DNA of 64,000 bases, taken from the NCBI GenBank assembly GCA_937876205.1, contig CALEII010000003.1:8865-72864 (forward strand). The letters run 5' to 3'. Position 1 is the first letter of the stretch; every line of letters starts with the position of its first letter. This DNA comes from an uncultured Clostridia bacterium (GTDB taxonomy: Bacteria; Bacillota; Clostridia; Oscillospirales; Acutalibacteraceae). This document shows, one piece after another, positions 25,268 through 35,163 of this stretch. The position numbers and the translations under genes were made by a program. Below the pieces are notes generated by a model. It was not told the origin of the DNA, did no database searches, and saw nothing but the letters and a program-made list of their open reading frames with translations.

Positions 25268-27799
25268 TTATCTTTTAAGATTATGTTCAACTGACATTAC
25301 GCCGTTGTTATAGCTGATTTTTACGGATATACGACCATTGACAGTCATTATACTGCCTGATATATCGCCGCATTCTGGAATATCTGCAGGCTCAATCACA
25401 ACATCAGAATAACCTGCTGAGTTTTCGGTCTGCTTTATACCGAGAATGTAATTGAATATATATTCACTGACGGCACCGAACATAGGATGTGAAAGTGAAT
25501 CACAGCCGTCCCAGTTTTCCCACAGAGTGTTTGTGCCCGTGCGCTTCATATTTGCAAAAGAGTTCTCGCCGTCACTTGTCATAAGTCTGAAAGCAAGTGA
25601 GCCGTAGCCATTTTCAAAGAGTATTCTTGTGACAATATCTGTGCCGAAAATACCCGTATCATACTCACCGAGTGCCTCATAGTGAGCGACAAGATTCTGA
25701 AGTGTCTTTTCATCACCCAGACCGATGTCAAGTGCATACGCATCTGCCCCCTGAATACCGTCGTGGAATGAATGTGTTTCCTCATTATAATACTCACGGC
25801 AGAAAGCATCCTTGAGCACTCTGATTTTTTCTGTAAGCATCGGCACATCTTCACAATAACCGAGAATTTCAGCCGATTTCAATGTAAGCATACAGCATTT
25901 TATAAAGAAATATGTGTTAACAAAAGGCTCAACAATGAGGTTCTTGTTATCAGGTGCGCACCAGTCACCAAGACACCAGCCGCCCTCTTCTTCTCTCATA
26001 ACAATATTGTCATCACATCTTGACTGCATATAGTCAAGATATTTTTTCATTCTGTTATAATACTTTGCAAGAATTGCTTTGTCACCGAATTTTTTATAAA
26101 AATTCCACGGAACGATAACCATTGCACCGCCCCAGCCGCCGGGACCGCCTCCGCCGCCGTAAAAGGGAGCAGTATGCTGAACGTGACCGTTATATATATC
26201 CTGACAGTCTGCAACGTCATCAAGCCACTTACGGTACATCTTTTCACTGTCGAATATGGTCATTCCTGCTGCAGAGCAGAGCTGACCGTCACCCGTATAA
26301 CCGAGTCTTTCACGATGAGGACAGTCTGACGGAATCATACCGTGAATGTTGCACTTTTGCGTATTGCAATAAGCATCAAAAAACCATCTGAGGTTTTCGT
26401 TGGTTGTGGTAAGCTCAGCCGTAACAGGTACGGGAGAATAAACAACATCAAATCTTACAAGACTTGCCTTACCCGTAACTCTGATATAACGGCCTGCTCT
26501 CCATGTAAATACGGGGCAGAATTCTCTCTTGTTTTCACCACAGATATATCTGTCGCATTGTTTTCTCCATTCACCGCCTGTATGACGAAGACGGAAATCA
26601 CCGTTTTCAAGGGCTATTTCGGAGAATACAACAATTGCTTCGTCACCGGGCTTTGCGTCATCATCAAAACGGATAACCCACAGTCCCGACTCATCGGCAC
26701 AAAGGTCATAGAGCTTGCCTCTTTCATCTTCGGCAATAAGCTTCGGCTCAATGCTGAAATCGTACTTATCTCCTTCAAAGAACTGTTTCACCATAACACA
26801 CGGTTCAACATCTGTTTCTCTGACATTAAGCCACGATGAATCATCATAATCTGCAAAAAGAAGAGCTTCATCATAGCTTCTGCCGTCCATTGTTTCATTG
26901 AGATAAATGTTTGTGCGTGTAATATAACTTGTTTTATAACGGGCTGTGGAGTCAGAATTGATTTCTCTGACAGTGCCGTCTTTCATTGTAAGAATGACCT
27001 TAAAAATAACTTTCGGGTCACCCCATTTGGGCATATATTCTGCGTGATTCTCTGTCTGACAGTACCAGCCGTTACCGATATGCAGAACAAGTGCATTTTT
27101 ATCGGCAATTTTATCAGTTATGTCATATTCAAGATAATATCTTCTCTGAGTCATTGTGTCATAAATGGGGAAAGACACACGGGACAAATCACGCTTTTCA
27201 TAGTTTGTCCAGGCAGGAATAAACATTTCATCCGTGAGCTTTTCGCCGTTGAAATATGGCTCAACAAAGCCCATTGCATTGATTCTGACAATTGCCGATG
27301 CGACATCCTTGCAGTCAAATGTCTTTCTGACATAATAAGCCTGCACGCCGCTTTCTGTCATAACATAACTGCAGTTGTCAAATTCAAATGACTTCACCAT
27401 TGGCACACGGCTGAAATTTTCATCTGTAAATTCACATCCGCACACGGCAAAACCGCATTTTTCATAAAAGCCGACTGCATCTGCCCTTGCGTTTACCGTA
27501 ACACGCTGAGATCCTTTTTTCTTACATTCATCAACAAGAGAGAGAACAAGTTTTCTGCCCATTCCCTTTCCTCTCATTTCTTTGCCGAATGCAATATTGT
27601 CTATATGATAATCCGTTTCATTCTCTTTATAGAAACGGCCGCAGCCGACTGCCTTGCCATCTTCAATGAATGCAAGAAAATCGGCTGAATTTTCTTTATT
27701 ATCAAAAAGTTTATTCTCAGGATATCCCTGCTCTGAAGAAAACACCTGTTTTCTCAGCTCTGAAACAGCTTCACCCTGAACAATCTTTATTTCTGACAT
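25268..27799 (-). CDS. GNAT acetyltransferase fused to GH78 alpha-L-rhamnosidase
   Basis: 843 residues. Residues 1-138 are a GNAT domain: the acetyl-CoA loop MRGKGMGRKL (R76-G81), the YHIDNIAF strand and GFYEKCGFAVCG. From about 150 the rhamnosidase follows: two beta domains with FTWRAGRYIRVTGKA near 430, then the (alpha/alpha)6 barrel with SDCPHRERLGYTGDGQ (491-506, the GH78 acid region) and the TLWENWDGCDSLSHPMFG block, and a C-terminal beta domain. It releases terminal L-rhamnose from plant or bacterial glycans. No signal peptide is seen, so it is likely cytoplasmic. GGAG lies 8 nt before the ATG, which starts 6 nt from the beta-galactosidase stop. The fusion is continuous, not a frameshift artefact. 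Confidence 0.88.
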   Translation of the reverse strand: MSEIKIVQGEAVSELRKQVFSSEQGYPENKLFDNKENSADFLAFIEDGKAVGCGRFYKENETDYHIDNIAFGKEMRGKGMGRKLVLSLVDECKKKGSQRVTVNARADAVGFYEKCGFAVCGCEFTDENFSRVPMVKSFEFDNCSYVMTESGVQAYYVRKTFDCKDVASAIVRINAMGFVEPYFNGEKLTDEMFIPAWTNYEKRDLSRVSFPIYDTMTQRRYYLEYDITDKIADKNALVLHIGNGWYCQTENHAEYMPKWGDPKVIFKVILTMKDGTVREINSDSTARYKTSYITRTNIYLNETMDGRSYDEALLFADYDDSSWLNVRETDVEPCVMVKQFFEGDKYDFSIEPKLIAEDERGKLYDLCADESGLWVIRFDDDAKPGDEAIVVFSEIALENGDFRLRHTGGEWRKQCDRYICGENKREFCPVFTWRAGRYIRVTGKASLVRFDVVYSPVPVTAELTTTNENLRWFFDAYCNTQKCNIHGMIPSDCPHRERLGYTGDGQLCSAAGMTIFDSEKMYRKWLDDVADCQDIYNGHVQHTAPFYGGGGGPGGWGGAMVIVPWNFYKKFGDKAILAKYYNRMKKYLDYMQSRCDDNIVMREEEGGWCLGDWCAPDNKNLIVEPFVNTYFFIKCCMLTLKSAEILGYCEDVPMLTEKIRVLKDAFCREYYNEETHSFHDGIQGADAYALDIGLGDEKTLQNLVAHYEALGEYDTGIFGTDIVTRILFENGYGSLAFRLMTSDGENSFANMKRTGTNTLWENWDGCDSLSHPMFGAVSEYIFNYILGIKQTENSAGYSDVVIEPADIPECGDISGSIMTVNGRISVKISYNNGVMSVEHNLKR

Positions 27800-27804
27800 T
27801 AAAA

Positions 27805-30800
27805 TCACTCCGTCACAACAGTGAATTCATAAATAAGCATACTGTCTTCTTCAATCTCATACTTACTCAGAGTATTGGGACCGCAGCTGCCTGTACCTGT
27901 ACCTCTGACATAACCGTCAACTGTAAGGATTGTTGAATCAACAGTGACAATATCCTCCTGATGCTTTGCCTTATAAAGGTTTTCCGGAGTATAATCGTGA
28001 ATATTGAAAGCAAATCTTCCCTCTGCATAGACACGCAGTGAATGACCTGCATTATCAGAAACGTCAAGCCACTTTACATTGCAATGCTCGCCGTTATCCT
28101 GAGGATAAATATATGGCTCGTGCATTTCGTGAACTGTTGACTTATAAATACCTACAGGAGCCTGAGCAAGGAAATCGGGCAGATTTTCTCTTGCACCTCT
28201 GCCGTAATATTCAACCTCAGTGAAATCGCCGGGAAGCTCAACGGTCATACCGAATCTGGGAAGGTCAATCTTCTCATCAATAACCTTATTGAGCATTGCT
28301 GTAACTCTCATTTCACCAATGGGTGAAATCTTATAGTTTACTATACACTCAAACAGGTCCTGCTTCTTGCCTTTGAGAGTAAACAGCGCAACAACACACG
28401 CACAGTTGCCGTCAAAGCAGACTTCGAGTCCGTCTGAAACAACTTTTATGTCATCAAGACCGAGTCTCTCCCACTTTTCTGTTTTCTGTCTGTCGTTATC
28501 AAGAGGTGCTCTGAACACATACGGCATAAAGCCCTTTACACCGCCTGCAGGCTTCTGATTGATATATTCTTTGCAGCCCTTTTTATAAGAAACAAGGTTG
28601 CCGCTTTCTGCTCTGAAAACAACTTCACCGCCGTCGAATTTCACTTTAACCTTACTTCCGTCCGACTCAACAGCAATTCTGCCTGTTTTATAAAGCTCGT
28701 AGGAAACTTCAACATCATTGAGAACAATCTGCTCTCTTGAAATCTCTCTGTCACCGTCACAGCAGATAAATGTGATAATAAAATCATTATCTGTGTTGAT
28801 TTCTTTATAGTCGATTTCAACTTCCATTGTCTGTTCAGGCTCAATATCAAGATTTATAGTGCCTTTGTCGTATGCAACGCCGTTTCTTTCAAGAATCCAC
28901 TTCATTGAAAGATATGAAGCATTTCTGAATCTGTTTGTGTTGGTGAAAGCAAAAATATTGCCTTCCTTACAGGAAACTCTGACGGGACGGTAAATCTCTT
29001 TCATCTGGAGAGCACCTGTGTGAGGTGTTCTGTCAGGATACATAAGACCGTCAACGCAGAAATTGCCGTCGTGACGCTTTTCTTTATGGTCTCCGCCGTA
29101 AGTATACTGATAAGGATACTTCGGGTCATCGGGTGCGTGATAAACAGCGTGGTCTACCCATTCCCAGATGCAGCCGCCCATAAGATTGTCGTGCTTGTAG
29201 AAAAGCTCCCAGTATTCTTCCATTGCACCGGGGCCGACACCCATAGCGTGAACATACTCACAAAGGAAGAAGGGCTTTTCGGAATAAATTTTCTGTCCGA
29301 GCTTTGTGCCGCCTTTGTAGCAGCCCTTATATTTGCCCTCTGCAATAAGCTTTACATTGTCCTGATGAGTATACATCTCAGAACACACATCATAAGCAAT
29401 TCTCTTTGTTCTCACAACCCCCTCATAATGAACGGGGATGGGAGTTCCTTGTGATTTGAGATATTCATAGCACTTATCCTGACACTTGTAGCCGCCGGCT
29501 TCGTTACCCAGAGACCACATTGTAACAGAAGTGTGGCTTCTGTCACGCTTATACATTCTCATAACTCTGTCAACATAGTGGTGCTGCCACTTGATGTCGT
29601 GGCTTATACCGTTATCATCCTGATTGCAGACTTCCCACGCACCGTGAGTCTCTATATCTGCTTCATCGATAACATAAAGACCATAAATATCACAAAGAGT
29701 GATAAAGAACGGGTCAGGAGGATAGTGGGAGGTACGGACAGCATTGACATTAAGCTCCTTCATAAGCTTAATATCCTTTTCAAGGTCAGCGTGACTCATA
29801 ACATAGCCTGTAACGGGATGTGAGTCGTGATGATTTACACCCTTGAATTTTATCTTTCTGCCGTTGAAATAGAACACATTACCGATAATTTCAACTGTCT
29901 TGAAGCCTGTATATGAGCGCAGAGACATAACCTCTTCACCGTTCCGGTAAAGAGTAATGAATGTTGTATAAAGATAAGGCACCTCTGCATTCCATTCAGT
30001 TACGGAAAGTCCGTCAAACTTAAATTTCATTTTCTGTGATGCTTTCTGCTCGGCTGAAACTACTTCCCTGTCACCGTCATACAGGCTGACCTTGACAGTG
30101 CAGCCTTCACCGTATGAGGGCACCTCAACATCACAGGTCATATCGTATTTATCACCGTTTTTAACGGAAGATACACAGTAATCGTAGATATAGCTCTTGT
30201 CATAGGCCATAAGCAGAACATCTCTGAAGATACCTGTCTCACGGAACATATCCTGACACTCAAGGAATGTACCGTTACACCATCTGAACATAAGCACGAC
30301 AAGCTCATTTGTGCCGTTGACGATTTTATCGGTTATATCGAACTCAGCCGTATTGTGTGAGCCCTCTGAATAGCCTATATATGCGCCGTTGAGGTAAACC
30401 TCGATATTATTTGCGGCACCGAGGAATGAAAGTATATATTTTTTATCGGTATTTTCAATTTCAAATTTCTTTCTGTAGATACCTGCCGTCATATCCTCAG
30501 GGATACCGGGAGGTGTAACCTGAAATTCATACGGACAGTTAAGATATACCGGCTCCATATAACCTGTTCTCTGCCAGGTCGAAGGAACTGTTACCTTATC
30601 AAATCTGACATATGATGTATCCATTGTGTCGGGCACCTTGGCTGAATGCTGATAGAACTTGAAATCCCACTCACCTGAAAGGCAGGTCACCATATCAGAA
30701 GAATATCTCTCTTGTCTGACATCTGTATTTCTGAGCACGTCAAGCTGAGAATAGGGTATAAAATACGCTCTGGGCTCAGTGATATTATCTCTGAAAATCT

Positions 30801-30840
30801 TGAAATTTCTGTAATTTTTCTTCTGTAATGTGTATTTCAT
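27805..30840 (-). CDS. GH2 beta-galactosidase
   Basis: 1011 residues, LacZ-size. Domain order is normal for large GH2 enzymes: a sugar-binding domain from about 50 (CLSGEWDFKF), an Ig-like domain near 210-320, the TIM barrel 330-630 and the C-terminal domains. Acid/base Glu447 sits in WSLGNEAGG and nucleophile Glu528 in FLCEYVHAMG; NAVRTSHYPPDP and IDEADIETHG are further marks. It hydrolyses beta-galactosides in the cytoplasm (no signal peptide). The chosen ATG (30840) is preceded by GGAGG at 8 nt; an upstream in-frame ATG overlaps that site. It heads a four-gene operon: beta-galactosidase, GNAT-GH78, zinc-ribbon protein, DUF2207. Confidence 0.92.
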   Translation of the reverse strand: MKYTLQKKNYRNFKIFRDNITEPRAYFIPYSQLDVLRNTDVRQERYSSDMVTCLSGEWDFKFYQHSAKVPDTMDTSYVRFDKVTVPSTWQRTGYMEPVYLNCPYEFQVTPPGIPEDMTAGIYRKKFEIENTDKKYILSFLGAANNIEVYLNGAYIGYSEGSHNTAEFDITDKIVNGTNELVVLMFRWCNGTFLECQDMFRETGIFRDVLLMAYDKSYIYDYCVSSVKNGDKYDMTCDVEVPSYGEGCTVKVSLYDGDREVVSAEQKASQKMKFKFDGLSVTEWNAEVPYLYTTFITLYRNGEEVMSLRSYTGFKTVEIIGNVFYFNGRKIKFKGVNHHDSHPVTGYVMSHADLEKDIKLMKELNVNAVRTSHYPPDPFFITLCDIYGLYVIDEADIETHGAWEVCNQDDNGISHDIKWQHHYVDRVMRMYKRDRSHTSVTMWSLGNEAGGYKCQDKCYEYLKSQGTPIPVHYEGVVRTKRIAYDVCSEMYTHQDNVKLIAEGKYKGCYKGGTKLGQKIYSEKPFFLCEYVHAMGVGPGAMEEYWELFYKHDNLMGGCIWEWVDHAVYHAPDDPKYPYQYTYGGDHKEKRHDGNFCVDGLMYPDRTPHTGALQMKEIYRPVRVSCKEGNIFAFTNTNRFRNASYLSMKWILERNGVAYDKGTINLDIEPEQTMEVEIDYKEINTDNDFIITFICCDGDREISREQIVLNDVEVSYELYKTGRIAVESDGSKVKVKFDGGEVVFRAESGNLVSYKKGCKEYINQKPAGGVKGFMPYVFRAPLDNDRQKTEKWERLGLDDIKVVSDGLEVCFDGNCACVVALFTLKGKKQDLFECIVNYKISPIGEMRVTAMLNKVIDEKIDLPRFGMTVELPGDFTEVEYYGRGARENLPDFLAQAPVGIYKSTVHEMHEPYIYPQDNGEHCNVKWLDVSDNAGHSLRVYAEGRFAFNIHDYTPENLYKAKHQEDIVTVDSTILTVDGYVRGTGTGSCGPNTLSKYEIEEDSMLIYEFTVVTE

Positions 30841-30869
30841 AAAATGTACCTCCGTGTACAATTTAAAAT

Positions 30870-30935
30870 ATTGTAGCATATGCCGTGTTTTTTTTCAATT
30901 CTTTAATTGAAAATTTATAAAAATTATGTTATATT
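30870..30935. promoter_or_regulatory. Back-to-back promoters of the beta-galactosidase operon and the rlmD-like gene
   Basis: - strand: TTGAAA (30893-30898), 17 nt, TACAAT (30870-30875). + strand: TTGAAA (30907-30912), 17 nt, TATATT (30930-30935). The two -35 boxes form a perfect dyad, TTTTCAATT-CTTT-AATTGAAAA (30892-30913), so one bound protein could act on both directions, or the symmetry is simply that of the -35 boxes. Confidence 0.7.
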
Positions 30936-30980
30936 GATATTAACTTATTTTTAATAATATTTTGAACGGAAAATTTATAT

Positions 30981-32141
30981 ATGAAAAACGCGAAAAAAAC
31001 AAAAAAAGAGCTGTGTCCCGTTGCGGGAAAATGCGGCGGCTGCCAGCTTCAGAATATGACCTACGACCGTCAGAAAGCCTTCAAGCAGGCTGCGGTCGTA
31101 AAACTTTTCGGCAAATACTGCCGTGTCGCACCTGTTGAAGGTATGGAAATTCCTTATCATTACCGTAATAAGGTCAGTGCCGCTTTCGGCACAACAAGAA
31201 GCGGAATGATTATTTCAGGTGTTTACCAGTCGAGCACACACAACATTGTAAAAGTTGATTCCTGTATGCTTGAGGATGAAACAGCAGACAGAATTATAGT
31301 CACAATAAGGCAATTGCTGAAAGAGTTCAAGCTCACTGCATACAACGAACATACAGAAAAAGGCTTTCTAAGGCACGTGCTTATTAAAAGAGGCTTTGCT
31401 ACAAATGAAGTTATGGTTGTTCTTGTCACAACAACACCCGTATTCCCCGGCAAAAACCACTTTATAGAAAAGCTTCTGTCAATTCACCCTGAAATCACAA
31501 CTGTCGTTCAGAATATCAACAACAGATACACAAGTATGGTGCTGGGCGAAGCACAGAAGGTGCTTTACGGCAACGGGTATATCGAAGATATACTTTGCGG
31601 CAAGAGATTCAGAATTTCACCAAAATCCTTCTATCAGATAAATCCAGTACAGACAGAAAAGCTTTATAACTGCGCAATTCATCTTGCAGGTCTTACAGGC
31701 AATGAGACAGTCATCGATGCTTACTGCGGTATAGGCACTATAGGAATTGCAGCTGCAGATAAAGCAAAAAATGTTATCGGCACTGAAGTCAACAAAGATG
31801 CAGTAAAGGATGCCATTGTCAACGCAAAGCTCAACAACACAAAAAATATCAGATTTTTCGCTCTTGACGCAGGTGAATTCATGCAGAATCTTGCAAAAGA
31901 CGGCGAGCGTATTGATGTTCTTTTCACTGACCCTCCGAGAGCAGGCTGTTCAAGGGAATTCCTCGATGCCGCAATAACACTTGCACCCGAAAAAATTGTG
32001 TATATTTCGTGTAATATTGACACTCAGGTGCGTGATGTGTACCACCTTACAAAACACGGCTATAAAGTAAGGGCTTGCAGACCGTTTGATATGTTTCCCC
32101 ACACAAAGCATATAGAAAATATCATACTGCTTACAAAATAA
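30981..32141 (+). CDS. 23S rRNA (uracil-5-)-methyltransferase, RlmD/TrmA family
   Basis: 386 residues. The N-terminus carries the iron-sulfur cysteines of RumA/RlmD-type enzymes: LCPVAGKCGGCQLQ (Cys12, 18, 21) and KVDSCMLED (Cys95). The methyltransferase domain shows KSFYQINP, VIDAYCGIGTIGIAA (SAM site), FTDPPRAGC and VYISCNIDT with the catalytic Cys. There is no TRAM domain, as in many Firmicutes homologues. It methylates C5 of a uridine in 23S rRNA using SAM. It lies 17 nt upstream of the carboxypeptidase gene and may be co-transcribed. Substrate position (747 or 1939 type) is not decided by sequence. Confidence 0.9.
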   Translation: MKNAKKTKKELCPVAGKCGGCQLQNMTYDRQKAFKQAAVVKLFGKYCRVAPVEGMEIPYHYRNKVSAAFGTTRSGMIISGVYQSSTHNIVKVDSCMLEDETADRIIVTIRQLLKEFKLTAYNEHTEKGFLRHVLIKRGFATNEVMVVLVTTTPVFPGKNHFIEKLLSIHPEITTVVQNINNRYTSMVLGEAQKVLYGNGYIEDILCGKRFRISPKSFYQINPVQTEKLYNCAIHLAGLTGNETVIDAYCGIGTIGIAAADKAKNVIGTEVNKDAVKDAIVNAKLNNTKNIRFFALDAGEFMQNLAKDGERIDVLFTDPPRAGCSREFLDAAITLAPEKIVYISCNIDTQVRDVYHLTKHGYKVRACRPFDMFPHTKHIENIILLTK

Positions 32142-32157
32142 AATTCAGGAGTAAAAA

Positions 32158-33417
32158 ATGAAAAACATAAAAAAATTCACAGCCGTTTTTCTTGCGGCTA
32201 TCATCTTTGCGGCAATGTGGATTCCCGCAGCTGCAAACGAAATATCCGAAGACAGTGCAACAACTGCCGAAACGGAGCGATTCCCTCTCGGCGATGCAGA
32301 CCTCAGCGGCAAGGTCACGGCAGCGGATGCAAGACTTATTCTGCGTGTTGCATCGCAGCTGTTTACGCTTGACAGCTACCGTATGTCTCTGGCAGATTAC
32401 AACAAAGACGGCAAAGTAAATGCAACTGATGCCCGTCTTGTGCTCAGACTCAGCGCAAAGCTTGACCCGTTTGCACCCGAGACAACAACTGCAGCGCCCA
32501 CAACAACGGCACCGGTTACAACAACAAAAGAGCCTGAAACCACGACAAAGCTTACGGACGAAAACAGACAGTACAAGCACGAGCAGAGCAACCTGTTCAA
32601 GACAAGCTATGCAAAATCAGCAGTACTTTACGACTATGATAACGACAAAATACTTTACGGCAAGAATATGCATTCCCGTGTTCACCCTGCAAGCACAACA
32701 AAGATAATCACGGCAACGCTCGGCTGCGAATATCTGTCAGCTGACTATGTTCTCACAGTCGGTAATGAGCAGTATCTGCTTGAAACAAACACAAGCCGTG
32801 CAAACATCTACATAGGTCAGAGAATAAAGTTCAAAGAAATACTCAAATGCCTTCTTGCCCCTTCGGGATGCGATGCTGCATACACAATTGCCGTACACGT
32901 GGCAAGAGTTGCTTCGGGTGACAAAAATATGTCAGCAGCAAGAGCGCTGAATTACTTTGTGAATATGATGAACACGTACACAAAAAAGCTTGGTATGAAT
33001 GACTCTCATTTTGCAAACCCCGACGGTTATCCCGACAGCAACCACTACACCTCTGCTCACGATATGGCCATTATGACTACAAAAGCATATTCTTTCAAGC
33101 TTATCCGTGATGTTGTCTCTCAGCCCTGGGTTACTGCTTATTTTGAATCAGGCGGCAAAGCATCATACACAAACTCAAACGAAACAATCAATCCCTACAG
33201 TGACAGATATTACCCCTATATGGTCGGTATGAAAACAGGCTCACATTCACTCGCAGGTCAGTGTCTTGTGACTGTTGCAAAAAAGTATATCGAGCAGACA
33301 GGAAAAACAAAAACATTTGTTGCGGTTGTTTATAACTGCCCGTCAAAAACAGGACGGTATCTTGACCTGAAGAGTATGTATAACACAGCTTTTTCATATT
33401 TCTGGCGACAGCCTTGA
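32158..33417 (+). CDS. Dockerin-bearing D-alanyl-D-alanine carboxypeptidase (peptidase S11)
   Basis: 419 residues. A signal peptide (1-27) is followed by a dockerin-like pair (about 44-103): DADLSGKVTAADARLILR and YNKDGKVNATDARLVLR, each with a DxDxDG-type calcium loop. A Thr/Pro linker (105-132) then leads to the S11 peptidase (about 147-419). The catalytic block is HPASTTKIITATLGC (Ser179, Lys182), followed by LAPSGCDAAYTI, where the SxN motif reads S-G-C, and GMKTGSHSL (Lys359-Gly361). It trims D-Ala from peptidoglycan outside the cell. AGGAG precedes the ATG. A dockerin at the N-terminus of a cell-wall enzyme is unusual; its partner is not in this window. Confidence 0.9.
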   Translation: MKNIKKFTAVFLAAIIFAAMWIPAAANEISEDSATTAETERFPLGDADLSGKVTAADARLILRVASQLFTLDSYRMSLADYNKDGKVNATDARLVLRLSAKLDPFAPETTTAAPTTTAPVTTTKEPETTTKLTDENRQYKHEQSNLFKTSYAKSAVLYDYDNDKILYGKNMHSRVHPASTTKIITATLGCEYLSADYVLTVGNEQYLLETNTSRANIYIGQRIKFKEILKCLLAPSGCDAAYTIAVHVARVASGDKNMSAARALNYFVNMMNTYTKKLGMNDSHFANPDGYPDSNHYTSAHDMAIMTTKAYSFKLIRDVVSQPWVTAYFESGGKASYTNSNETINPYSDRYYPYMVGMKTGSHSLAGQCLVTVAKKYIEQTGKTKTFVAVVYNCPSKTGRYLDLKSMYNTAFSYFWRQP

Positions 33418-33442
33418 CAACAGTCTTGATTTATTGCATAAT
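33414..33442 (+). promoter_or_regulatory. Promoter of the alpha-galactosidase operon
   Basis: TTGACA (33414-33419) overlaps the carboxypeptidase stop codon; a 17-nt spacer and CATAAT (33437-33442) follow. The alpha-galactosidase ATG lies about 30 nt downstream, with GGAG near 33462. Confidence 0.65.
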
Positions 33443-33474
33443 AATTATATTATATAAAAGGAGCTCAGATATTT

Positions 33475-35163
33475 ATGGTTAACGCAATTTTTAAGTGTGA
33501 ATACAGATACAACGGTGAAAAAATCCTTCTTGAAGGCAACACCTCTGCATATCTTGATGCAGATTATACCGTTACAGACGATTATGTAAAGCTCACACTC
33601 AAGCCAAAGGCAAAGGTTGAGCTTATAAGCGCACGTTTTGACTTCAACCACGAATTCAAAGACTCAGACAAGTTTTTTGCAAACGGTTATCAGTCCTGGA
33701 CAACATCCAGAGAATACACAAAAAATGACATTCACTACGGAATCAACAAATTGGCAAAGATGTATCCTTTCATCAAACTTTCAGGTACATCATCTGACGT
33801 ATGGTTCTGCGAAGATGAAGAAAAGAAGGGTATTTTCCGCAGTCACTGCTATACATACATAAAGAACAACAGAAATTTCCTGTTCATGGGCTCTCTTTCA
33901 GAAAAGCAGGCATACACAATTTTCAAGGTTGATATGAACGCTGACAAGTTCAGCATCGTTAAGGATGTTGAAGGGCTCACAATTGAAGAGGACTACCCTC
34001 TTTATGACATCGTGATTCTCAACGGCGATGAAAACTATGTTTTCGACAGATACTTTGATCTTATGGGAGTTAAAAAGCCCAGAATTGATCATCTTGCAGG
34101 CTACACATCCTGGTACAACTATTTCCAGAAAATTGATCAGAACATCATCTACCGTGACCTTGATGCAATGGATGTTCTCAAGGACAAGTGCAATATTTTC
34201 CAGATTGATGACGGTTACGAGACATTTGTCGGTGACTGGCTTGATCCCAACCCTGCAAAATTCCCTGACGGAATGAAGGCTGTTGCAGACAGAATTCACG
34301 ATAAGGGCTATATGGCAGGTATCTGGATTGCTCCCTTCAGTGTTCAGATAAAATCAAGAACATATAAAGAGCATCCCGACTGGGTTGTAAGAGATGAGAA
34401 GGGTAAGCCCATTATCGGCTGTGTTGGCTGGGGCGGTGCATATACACTTGACATATACAATCCTGAGGTAAGAGAATATATTAAGCATTTCTTTGATGTT
34501 ATACTCAACGACTGGGGCTATGATATGGTCAAGCTCGACTTCCTCTACAGTGAGTGTATGTTCCCCAGAAACAACAAAACACGTGGCACAATTATGTGCG
34601 AGGCAATGGAATTCCTTCGTGAATGCTGCGGTGACAAGCTCATCCTCGGCTGCGGTGTGCCCCTTGGTGCAGCATTCGGTCTTGTTGATGCCTGCCGTAT
34701 CAGCTGTGATGTTGACCTTGCTTATGCAGGCAAATTCTACAACAAGCTTCACGTAAACAATGAGATTCCCTCTGCACAGAATGCAATGAACAACTCTATT
34801 TTCCGCCGTCAGCTCAACGGCAGAGTTTTCACCAACGACCCCGATGTATTCTTCTTCAGATATACAAACCTCAAGTTCACATATGACCAGAAGATACTTC
34901 TCGGTTTCATCAACCATATCTGCGGTGACGTTCTTTTCGTTTCTGACAATATGGAAGAATACAAGGATATTGACATCAAGAATGTAGGTATGCTCTATGA
35001 GAAGTCAGGCTACAAGGTGCTTGATGCAAATTACACCGAAAACAACAAGAAGATAGTTATAAATCTTCTTAACAAAAACGGTGAAGAATGTGTGCTCTGG
35101 TATGATACTGCCACAGGTTTCGGCAACTATCAGAATGTCAGCGGAATTTTCTCATTAGAATGA
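33475..35163 (+). CDS. GH36 alpha-galactosidase
   Basis: 562 residues. An N-terminal beta domain (about 1-200, GYQSWTTSREY) is followed by the TIM barrel: LAGYTSWYNYF, FQIDDGYETFVGDWLD, GIWIAPFSV, then the nucleophile Asp355 in MVKLDFLYSE and acid/base candidate Asp412 in ACRISCDVDLAY. These are hallmark GH36 positions; the length is shorter than the 700-residue bacterial enzymes, as in GH36 subgroups of gut Clostridia. It hydrolyses alpha-1,6-galactosides such as raffinose, stachyose or galactomannan branches, in the cytoplasm (no signal). Its stop overlaps the GT4 gene start by 4 nt, so the enzyme and the glycosyltransferases share a transcript. Confidence 0.9.
   Translation: MVNAIFKCEYRYNGEKILLEGNTSAYLDADYTVTDDYVKLTLKPKAKVELISARFDFNHEFKDSDKFFANGYQSWTTSREYTKNDIHYGINKLAKMYPFIKLSGTSSDVWFCEDEEKKGIFRSHCYTYIKNNRNFLFMGSLSEKQAYTIFKVDMNADKFSIVKDVEGLTIEEDYPLYDIVILNGDENYVFDRYFDLMGVKKPRIDHLAGYTSWYNYFQKIDQNIIYRDLDAMDVLKDKCNIFQIDDGYETFVGDWLDPNPAKFPDGMKAVADRIHDKGYMAGIWIAPFSVQIKSRTYKEHPDWVVRDEKGKPIIGCVGWGGAYTLDIYNPEVREYIKHFFDVILNDWGYDMVKLDFLYSECMFPRNNKTRGTIMCEAMEFLRECCGDKLILGCGVPLGAAFGLVDACRISCDVDLAYAGKFYNKLHVNNEIPSAQNAMNNSIFRRQLNGRVFTNDPDVFFFRYTNLKFTYDQKILLGFINHICGDVLFVSDNMEEYKDIDIKNVGMLYEKSGYKVLDANYTENNKKIVINLLNKNGEECVLWYDTATGFGNYQNVSGIFSLE

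Noticed and set aside
25268..27799. Frameshift fusing two separate genes in the GNAT-GH78 protein
   Set aside because: The frame is continuous, the GNAT domain is complete and the ribosome site belongs to the fusion start, so an artefact would need an unseen sequencing error.
34354..34917. Long reading frame on the - strand inside the alpha-galactosidase gene
   Set aside because: It lies opposite a gene with clear catalytic motifs and has no motif of its own; it is a shadow of the real frame. The same holds for other antisense frames such as 32131-32580.
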